From assembly GCF_011764485.1 (NCBI RefSeq), contig NZ_AP022848.1:2136001-2200000 (forward strand): 64,000 nt of DNA, given 5' to 3'. Below are positions 58,532 through 64,000 of the stretch, one piece after another (position 1 is the first letter of the stretch; the number at the start of each line of letters is the position of its first letter). A program made the position numbers and the translations under genes. Origin of the DNA: Bosea sp. ANAM02 (GTDB taxonomy: Bacteria > Pseudomonadota > Alphaproteobacteria > Rhizobiales > Beijerinckiaceae). The notes beneath the pieces are model-generated. The model saw nothing but the letters and a program-made list of their open reading frames with translations, had not been told where the DNA came from and did no database searches.

Positions 58532-59070
58532 TGGTGGCGCAGTTCACGACCATTGGCCACTCCAATCGACCGCTTTCCGAGTTCGTGACGATGCTGCGCG
58601 AAGCCGGTGTCGTTCTCCTGCTCGATGTCCGTGCTTTCCCGCGATCGCGGACCAATCCCGCATTCAATATCGACCGGCTTCCGGGCGATCTGGAGCGCTT
58701 CCAGATCGGCTATCGTCACATGCCTGAACTCGGCGGGCGGAGGCGCAAGCAGAAGGGCGTGGACGAGCACGTGAACGCGCTTTGGCGGGTGCAGAGCTTC
58801 CACAACTACGCTGACTACGCTTTGAGTGCGGAATTCTGGGACGCTTTCCAAGAACTACTCCTGCTGGGCGCAGGTCGGCGCGTGTCGCTGATGTGCTCCG
58901 AGGCCGTTTGGTGGCGGTGCCATCGCCGGATTATTACCGACTACCTGCTCCTGAACGGCCATGCTGTTGATCATCTTATGGGGCCGGGACAAATCGACCA
59001 CGCTGTTGCGACGCTTGGGGCAAAAAGAACGGCCGCAGGAAGGGTGATCTATCCGCCGAATTCGTTGTAA
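58531..59070 (+). CDS. DUF488 family protein
   Basis: 179 residues: FTTIGHSNRPLSEFVTMLREAGVVLLLDVRAFPRSRTNPAFN, HMPELGGRR, and SLMCSEAVWWRCHRRIITDYLLLNGHAV are the hallmark segments of DUF488. Often found with DUF2945 genes in stress or acquired gene sets; the biochemical role is unclear. Confidence 0.9.
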   Translation: MVAQFTTIGHSNRPLSEFVTMLREAGVVLLLDVRAFPRSRTNPAFNIDRLPGDLERFQIGYRHMPELGGRRRKQKGVDEHVNALWRVQSFHNYADYALSAEFWDAFQELLLLGAGRRVSLMCSEAVWWRCHRRIITDYLLLNGHAVDHLMGPGQIDHAVATLGAKRTAAGRVIYPPNSL

Positions 59071-59263
59071 TTTGGTCGGTAATCCGCTGGAACAAATGAC
59101 TACCGCGTATTTGCCGCAACCATTGCGATTCCGGCAGGCGCATGCCGGATTCGATGATCTCGCCAATCACTCATCAACCACCCTGGCCATTTCGTCTTGA
59201 GCACATTCTTGGATCGGGCAAAGCTTTTTCGTCTCCAACCCTTTAGGGGCGTGAACCTTGGAT

Positions 59264-59842
59264 ATGCGTTCACGCCCCGATGAGAACGACGTTGCCGCGT
59301 ACCTGCACACGGCAGCGCTTGGCACTGACCGCGATCAGGAACGCGCATCCGCTGCCCAGCCAGTCCCGTACATCGTAGCAGCGTTTGCACTGCTCCTTTT
59401 CACCGCCTACGCTGCCTATCTCCTGATCAATCGAGAAATTCAGCGTCAGACACTGCCTTCAAAGCTCCAACTCGGGTGGTTCTACGCTGAGGGCAGTTGC
59501 GGTGCATTTCCGGGCTTTCAGCGGTCTTACGCGTTCGGCTTGGCTCAAACCACAGTTTCGGCGATCGAGGCGCAGGGGATCGCGTATTTTGCGGACATCG
59601 AGAGGGAGGGCCATCGCGCTGAGCGGCCCCTGTTCTCGGGGGAATGGAAGCCCACGCCTTTGCCCTCATCGTTTTTCAAGGACGGCTCGGCGTTCTCACT
59701 CCATTGTGGGCGCACCGGCTCCTGGCTATGGCCCCGTGGAATCGAACAGGCGCTGCGAAGCTCAGGAAGCTTCTACAAGCACTCTGGGACCCAAGCGCTT
59801 TTCGTCATTCCTCCGCTCGGGCTGGTGGTCGGAAGCCCGTGA
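59264..59842 (+). CDS. Membrane-anchored hypothetical protein
   Basis: About 192 residues: short cytoplasmic N-terminus, one membrane helix (YIVAAFALLLFTAYAAYLLI), then an extracytoplasmic domain with Cys in GSCGAFPGF and SLHCGRTGSW. AGGGGCG precedes the ATG at 59264. No family recognised. Confidence 0.6.
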   Translation: MRSRPDENDVAAYLHTAALGTDRDQERASAAQPVPYIVAAFALLLFTAYAAYLLINREIQRQTLPSKLQLGWFYAEGSCGAFPGFQRSYAFGLAQTTVSAIEAQGIAYFADIEREGHRAERPLFSGEWKPTPLPSSFFKDGSAFSLHCGRTGSWLWPRGIEQALRSSGSFYKHSGTQALFVIPPLGLVVGSP

Positions 59843-59946
59843 TGAATCACGCTGCGCCGTTCCGTTTTGAAATTTGAAAGGCATGTGGAACTACGCCCTA
59901 ACTAGACGCGTTAGGGGGGGCCGTTGCGCGCGTACAGGAGTTGGTT

Positions 59947-60294
59947 TTGAAAACCCGCGTACTGGTTGTTGAGGACGACCCCTTCATCCGCATGGACATC
60001 GCCACGATGGTCGAGGACGCGGGGTTCCATGTGATCGAAGCCGGAGACGCCGACGAAGCAGTGACGGTGCTCGAACGCGAACCCGCGATTCAACGTTTGG
60101 TCACCGATATTGATATGCCGGGATCGATGGATGGTCTGAAGCTGGCCCGATTGACGCGAGACCGTTGGCCACCGGTCAAAATCATCGTCATTAGTGGCCG
60201 GATGAAACCCGCAGCCGACGAGCTTCCCGAAGACGCTCAATTCCTTAGCAAGCCGATAATGCCTCGCAAGCTTGAAGAGGCTCTTGCGATCTAA
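59947..60294 (+). CDS. Single-domain response regulator
   Basis: 115 residues of a CheY-like receiver without output domain: RVLVVEDDPFIRMDIATMVEDAG, phosphoacceptor in LVTDIDMPGSMDGLKLA, VISGRMKP and the conserved Lys in FLSKPIMP. The TTG start at 59947 has GGAG 7 bases upstream. No kinase gene nearby. It overlaps the convergent gene by 4 bases. Confidence 0.85.
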   Translation: MKTRVLVVEDDPFIRMDIATMVEDAGFHVIEAGDADEAVTVLEREPAIQRLVTDIDMPGSMDGLKLARLTRDRWPPVKIIVISGRMKPAADELPEDAQFLSKPIMPRKLEEALAI

Positions 60295-60602
60295 GCAGCG
60301 TCGATGATCTCGCTCTGGCGGGCGACGCCCGCCGCGAGATACTCTACATAGGTCCGACGCATTGATGCCGTGTTGGGTGCATCAGCGAGCCATTCCAGAT
60401 ATTCGACAGGCCGAATCCTGATGAACTGGATCGCTACGCCGCGAGCGAGATGATCTCTCATCACGCGGGATGCCTCTGCGTGCCAACGATCGTAATCACG
60501 CGGCACCTCGTCCTTGTCAGCAGACAGAGCCCAAAGTTCCTCGAAATCGGTACGTTCGTACCACGGCATAGCGATTGTATAAGACTGGGAAGACGGGTTC
60601 AT
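60291..60602 (-). CDS. Hypothetical protein
   Basis: 103 residues (MPWYERTDFEELWALSADKDEVPRDYDRWHAEASRVMRDHLARGVAIQFIRIRPVEYLEWL). Resembles small uncharacterised proteobacterial proteins; function unknown. Confidence 0.6.
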   Translation of the reverse strand: MNPSSQSYTIAMPWYERTDFEELWALSADKDEVPRDYDRWHAEASRVMRDHLARGVAIQFIRIRPVEYLEWLADAPNTASMRRTYVEYLAAGVARQSEIIDAA

Positions 60603-60797
60603 GATTAAGCCGATCGTCCGCGTGCGACGCGGGAACTGAGAATGCTAACCGCCCAAGCGGGGGTAGTCGGCTTGTAGCTAGTGAGCGACCCCAATGCTGC
60701 GGTGTCAAGGTGACGTTGCGTCAATGAAGAGGAGATAAGTCACGGCGAACACCCCCCAAACGCGAAGCGGGAATGAGCCGATACCTAAAACCACGAT

Positions 60798-61511
60798 CTA
60801 TCTTGTTGCCAAATCGCGCCGCAAAATGTCGGGCTCCATCAATCTCACACCCTCGGGAACCAAGAGAATGACCCGCTCGCGGGCGAAGCGCGCTAGTGTT
60901 CGGCTAACCGTTTCTACGGTGACACCGAGGTAATCGGCAATGTCGCGACGGGGCATCGGCAGGTGAACGGTGATTGATTTGATGCCAGCCTGCCCCCATC
61001 GATCGCGCATCATGAGGAGGAATTCTGCGATCTTGTCTTCGGAGCGTCGGTGTCCGAGAAGCCGCAGGTGATCTTCTGCGGCAGCTAACTGATCGTGCGC
61101 GAGCCGATGAAATTCTTCCAGGATCGCTGGACATTCGCGCCACGCCCTGGCGATTAATGACTGCGCAAATGATGTTGCCGTGACCGCATCAATGGCGTCT
61201 GCGGAATAGCGGCTCTGGCCTGTTAGCGAGGCAATGATCCAGTCACCGGGCAGTGAAAAGCCGGTGATCTGGCGACAACGCGCAGAGACCGCCACATACC
61301 GCCGCACCATCCCAGCTTCGATCCGGTAGAAGAACCGACTCGGTTGTCCGGCCCTGAACAGGGTTTCATCCGAAGCAAAAGTACGCGCGATACCGATATC
61401 GGAAAAGATTTTAGGCAGGCTTCCCGACAAGTATTTTACGTTACGCAAGTTGTCAGCCGGATTACACGCGCAAACTAAATCGTCAACGCTATCTGCGCTT
61501 GCAAATGACAA
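60798..61511 (-). CDS. Crp/Fnr family regulator, FNR-type DNA recognition
   Basis: 237 residues: cNMP-like sensor domain (LFRAGQPSRFFYRIEAGMVRRY; GFSLPGDWI), dimer helix and HTH (MPRRDIADYLGVTVETVSRTLARFARERV), where the E-x2-S-R residues match FNR/FixK DNA contacts. Cys residues occur at 14 and 16 but without the full FNR cluster spacing, so oxygen sensing by a 4Fe-4S centre is doubtful. Starts with TTG after GGAGA; an inverted repeat lies just upstream. Confidence 0.87.
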   Translation of the reverse strand: MSFASADSVDDLVCACNPADNLRNVKYLSGSLPKIFSDIGIARTFASDETLFRAGQPSRFFYRIEAGMVRRYVAVSARCRQITGFSLPGDWIIASLTGQSRYSADAIDAVTATSFAQSLIARAWRECPAILEEFHRLAHDQLAAAEDHLRLLGHRRSEDKIAEFLLMMRDRWGQAGIKSITVHLPMPRRDIADYLGVTVETVSRTLARFARERVILLVPEGVRLMEPDILRRDLATR

Positions 61512-61529
61512 CGTAATGTCTCCGAATCT

Positions 61530-61557
61530 CCATCAAATTAAAGCAGTATTTTGATGG
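61530..61557. promoter_or_regulatory. Inverted repeat upstream of Crp/Fnr gene
   Basis: CCATCAAA-N12-TTTGATGG, a perfect 8-bp dyad 19-46 bases upstream of the regulator start. The half-sites contain ATCAA/TTGAT as in FNR boxes but with wider spacing. Possible autoregulatory site. Confidence 0.4.
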
Positions 61558-61813
61558 CTAAAGCCAATATCTGCGCCACAAGCGAAATCCTTCGTGTCTG
61601 CGCCCCGCTGGGAACGCCGCCGACAGGTGCTGGGGGAAGCCAAGCCTATCAGCGGCGGCCCGTTGCGGCGACCGAAGTCTCGGGCGAAGGCAGCTAATCC
61701 TATTAGCCGTTAGCGGATCACTAACCCAAGTTAGAGAGCGAACATCGTGAACCGAGGCGTCCACTCTTCAAGGCCGTCAAAAATCAAACCGTTTAGTGCG
61801 ATCCGTATCCCGA
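61558..61813. other. Noncoding spacer
   Basis: No gene or clear signal recognised between the Crp/Fnr regulator and the AhpD-like gene. Confidence 0.3.
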
Positions 61814-62269
61814 TCAGGGCCTCGCTTTCACAGGCAGTCGGAATGGAGCACCTAAGCGGTTGAACGCGTTCATCGCGGCGATGGCGATGGTGAGATCGAC
61901 CAAAGCCCTCGGTTCAAATGCTGCGGCCGCTGCGGCGTAGGCATGGTCCGAAGCATTGGTTTCGCTAAGATTGGTGACCTCTTCGGCCCAAGCCAGCGCG
62001 GCAAGATATTGCGCCGGAAACAGGTGCTGAACTTCCTGCCAAACTGGTACCAGCGCGACTTTGTCAATTGGCATCGTTTTTAGAAGATCGCGTGTATGCA
62101 TGTCGATGCAGTGGGCGCATCCGTTTATTTGGGAAACCCGGAGAAAGACGAGGTGGATCAATTCCTCAGGCAGACTGGTATCGTGAGTGACATACTGATG
62201 AACTCGATACAAAATCTTCGCTGCCTCAGGCGCGACATCCGACCAAACAAGGCGGGGTAGATTGGACAT
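61814..62269 (-). CDS. Carboxymuconolactone decarboxylase family (AhpD-like) protein
   Basis: 151 residues: the CxxC-x3-H motif in VSQINGCAHCIDMHTRDLLK (~52) and the surrounding helices match AhpD-like alkylhydroperoxidase-core proteins, often linked to oxidative stress. The C-terminus has LTIAIAAMNAFNRLGAPFR, typical of the family. Confidence 0.9.
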   Translation of the reverse strand: MSNLPRLVWSDVAPEAAKILYRVHQYVTHDTSLPEELIHLVFLRVSQINGCAHCIDMHTRDLLKTMPIDKVALVPVWQEVQHLFPAQYLAALAWAEEVTNLSETNASDHAYAAAAAAFEPRALVDLTIAIAAMNAFNRLGAPFRLPVKARP

Positions 62270-62440
62270 TCACATGGCTCCGTCATTCTCGCTCTGAGGC
62301 GATCAGAGCTATGACGACACAGCCGATGACGTTGTGACATTGCCGTGGAGAATCTCGATCCAACGAGGGTCAGGCAGTGATGGGCGGTCTGACCTATGTC
62401 GGTTCGAGGGGTCGAAAGGCAGAGCGAGGTACAAATAAAT

Positions 62441-62469
62441 GAGAAGAGCCCGCTCTGAAGAGCGGGCTC
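62441..62469 (-). terminator. Terminator of DUF1236 gene
   Basis: A perfect 10-bp stem GAGCCCGCTC/GAGCGGGCTC (62446-62469) with TTCA loop on the minus strand, followed by TTCTCATTTATTT, 7 bases after the stop codon. Confidence 0.8.
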
Positions 62470-62475
62470 CTGCGA

Positions 62476-62901
62476 TCATTCGATGATCTGAACGATTTTG
62501 TGAGTTTTCGGCTCAACGAGAACCGTTTTGTCATTGACGACTGTATACCGGTACTCGGTCTTGCCATATTTGGCAGGAACTTCGTGATAGGTAACGGTGT
62601 CAGGCAGGGTCGCGCCAACTACGACCTTTTCTTTGTACGTGACAGACGGGACCTTTTGCTCGTGAACATAGGTGCGGAACTCTGCGCGATGATCAGCCGA
62701 GATTCCGCCTACAATCGCGCCTGCCGCAGCACCGCCCACCGCGCCGACTGCGGCTCCCGCAGGACCGCCGACAACAGCGCCGCCGACTGCTCCGGCTGCG
62801 GCACCGCCCGCTGCTCCTCCCGCAGCGCCCGAGTTGGACTGCGCGAAAGCGGTAGCCGGGACGACTGCGAGTGCGGTAATCAGAACGAGACTCTTGATCA
62901 T
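62476..62901 (-). CDS. DUF1236 exported protein
   Basis: 141 residues: signal peptide (IKSLVLITALAVVPATAFAQ), a Gly/Ala-rich glycine-zipper-like stretch (residues ~25-67, GAVGGAVVGGPAGAAVGAVG), then the DUF1236 part (VTYKEKVVVGATLPDTVTYHEVP; KYGKTEYRYTVVNDKTVLVEP). Likely periplasmic or outer-membrane associated; function unknown. Confidence 0.87.
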   Translation of the reverse strand: MIKSLVLITALAVVPATAFAQSNSGAAGGAAGGAAAGAVGGAVVGGPAGAAVGAVGGAAAGAIVGGISADHRAEFRTYVHEQKVPSVTYKEKVVVGATLPDTVTYHEVPAKYGKTEYRYTVVNDKTVLVEPKTHKIVQIIE

Positions 62902-63195
62902 GATCTGCTCCCATTCCTAGGGCCCCCGCCGCAGAAGCAAACCGTGACGGGCATCATGAGTTCCATGAATAACCGTTCATGATGAGGGGGTTGGCTCGAC
63001 TTTGCGCCAGGGGACGCCAACGATGGCCGAAGCCACGTTTCCGAATGCGGACGCTCCGGGCCGGGTCATACGATGGGTTACCTGGGCAGTTCGGCGGAGT
63101 TTCAGCACATTGAACGTGCAGCGAACTTCATCAGACAGCGTTTTCGTCTTCGGCCGCGTCATCGCGGCGCGAGCGAGCCAATCTATGGAACTGCG

Positions 63196-63294
63196 TTAGA
63201 GGCTAATGATGATCGGCGCAGCGACGATGAGCCCGAGCACCAGAACGATAGCCGTCCTAATCCAGACTCCGGAATTTCGACTACTCAGCAGCAC
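63196..63294 (-). CDS. 32-residue putative membrane protein
   Basis: A GTG start with GGAGG upstream gives a 32-residue peptide with one hydrophobic helix, WIRTAIVLVLGLIVAAPIII, and stop. The good ribosome site and clean helix support it, but a chance frame cannot be excluded. Confidence 0.4.
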   Translation of the reverse strand: MLLSSRNSGVWIRTAIVLVLGLIVAAPIIISL

Positions 63295-63362
63295 CTCGCA
63301 TCCTCCGTGTAGCGCCTGCTCGTGAGCCCAAAAGTGATCGCTACGGGAAGCCGCGTTTCAAA

Positions 63363-63524
63363 CTAACTTGTGAAGAAGTTCCAAAGGAAATAGCCGATCG
63401 CGCCGATCCAGACGGTTTGAGCGAGACCAAACACGCACATGAACGTGCCAATGAACAGATGGCTGTGCTCAGGGCGCGTCCGCGTTGCCGGACCATCGCC
63501 AGCCACTAATGGAATGTCTCTCAT
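63363..63524 (-). CDS. 53-residue putative membrane protein
   Basis: Starts MRDIPLVAGDGPATRTRPEHS and has one hydrophobic helix (LFIGTFMCVFGLAQTVWIGAIGYFLW in two parts). AGGTGG-like ribosome site just upstream. Sits 69 bases upstream of the 32-residue frame on the same strand; they could form a small-protein pair. Confidence 0.5.
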   Translation of the reverse strand: MRDIPLVAGDGPATRTRPEHSHLFIGTFMCVFGLAQTVWIGAIGYFLWNFFTS

Positions 63525-63624
63525 GCCACCTCACTCCGACGATGGCGAAACGTAGCGCGGCATTAACGAATGGTAAATCGCCGGATCGCTGATCTGACCC
63601 CAAACGGCGGACGAGGTGGTCATC

Positions 63625-63651
63625 AAAAAAAGGCTGCTCGGAAGAGCAGCC
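63625..63651 (-). terminator. Rho-independent terminator
   Basis: GGCTGCTC/GAGCAGCC stem with a 4-base loop followed by seven T on the minus strand. It would end a transcript coming from beyond 63652, possibly from the inverted recombinase region. Confidence 0.7.
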
Positions 63652-63761
63652 ATGAGGTAGGGGTACGATGAAGAAGCCCTCGCTTCTGGCTACCAACCGG
63701 CGGGCGAGCATAATGTTCCTGCGTTTCCAGCCTCTCCATTTCCTCGAACCAGCCTCGCAAT

Positions 63762-64000
63762 AACGGTCGTTTCCGCGACGCTGGTGATGGCGGCGTGATC
63801 GTCCGGGATTATGCTGGCGACGGTCTCGCAAAAACTGCTTGCAGAACTGGCTTCTCATGAGACCGTCGATGTGACGGGTTTCGAGAGAGGAGAGGCGATG
63901 AAGCTGGGGCTGGCGCGAGTTTCCACGGACGGACAAGATCACAGCCTCCAGCTTGACGCGCTGAAGGCGGCGGGGTGCGAGCGCATCTTCACCGAGACCA
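63762..64000. repeat. Right copy of recombinase-containing inverted repeat (cut by window end)
   Basis: Reverse complement of 34303-34541 with no indel seen. Similarity starts at AACGGTCGTTTCC (63762) and continues to the window edge. Confidence 0.9.
63898..64000 (+). CDS. Serine recombinase, second copy, 5' part only
   Basis: The first 34 codons (MKLGLARVSTDGQDHSLQLD...ERIFTET) equal the start of the recombinase at 33839-34405, with the same GGAGAGGCG ribosome site. The rest lies outside the window. Confidence 0.9.
   Translation, partial: MKLGLARVSTDGQDHSLQLDALKAAGCERIFTET

Noticed and set aside
63469..63942. Minus-strand frame of 157 codons across the inverted recombinase copy
   Set aside because: Antisense to the duplicated recombinase and to the 53-residue gene; the same antisense peptide appears at 34190-34546 only because the DNA is repeated.
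34303..64000. A composite transposon with terminal IS copies
   Set aside because: The terminal repeats are recombinase genes, not IS elements, and no target duplication can be seen within the window; the only intact IS (IS21) is internal.

Overview
The window is high-GC DNA from an alphaproteobacterium, most likely of the order Hyphomicrobiales (a Bosea-like genome would fit, but I cannot fix the genus). Supporting signs are a CckA hybrid kinase encoded beside flagellar genes, a CtrA-type TTAA-N7-TTAA site between flgB and fliO, an alphaproteobacterial LexA box (GTTC-N7-GTTC) upstream of recA, an NDUFS4-like complex I accessory subunit, and frequent GTG/TTG starts.

Positions 1-27017 are core chromosome: icd, a methyltransferase, a cyclic-nucleotide-type potassium channel with a secreted partner, alaS, recA, cckA, a flagellar export and rod block (flhB, fliR, fliQ, fliE, flgC, flgB on the minus strand; fliO, fliP on the plus strand), a RelE/Phd-type toxin-antitoxin pair, rnd, aspS, two related small lipoproteins, a glycan-modification trio (GT2, acyltransferase 3, hexapeptide acetyltransferase), a large periplasmic protein, a DUF192 protein, tRNA-Pro(TGG), the NDUFS4-like gene and tRNA-Arg(TCT). 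Two copies of a ~110 bp palindromic intergenic repeat lie in this part.

From the 3' end of tRNA-Arg to the end of the window (27018-64000) the content is accessory. The first unit (27001-32263) is bounded by two 883-bp inverted arms that read as identical and each end in the tRNA-Arg 3' sequence. It carries a primase-polymerase/helicase fusion gene with a terminator-like hairpin in its leader, and is followed by a tyrosine integrase. The layout looks like a plasmid-like integrative element that keeps an apparently unrecombined, inverted attP next to int.

A serine recombinase follows at 33839-34405. A second copy, inverted and cut by the window end, begins at 63898, so about 29 kb is bracketed by inverted recombinase copies. 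Inside are small unknown genes, a DarT-like toxin, a 1639-aa type ISP restriction-modification enzyme with an AT-rich patch where its target-recognition domain should lie, a RecD2 helicase, and a coupled gene set split by an IS21 element inserted exactly in a stop codon (6-bp target duplication). A DUF4209-type protein follows. Next comes a compact minus-strand operon: LuxR-type regulator, FeeM/LuxI-like N-acyltransferase, heme-oxygenase-like diiron enzyme and a small Cys-containing secreted protein. A 24-bp dyad lies just upstream of the acyltransferase. I think this cassette and the primase-helicase element are the most promising undescribed systems here. The right part holds stress and regulatory genes (DUF2945, DUF488, a single-domain response regulator, a Crp/Fnr regulator, an AhpD-like protein, a DUF1236 protein) and two very small membrane proteins.
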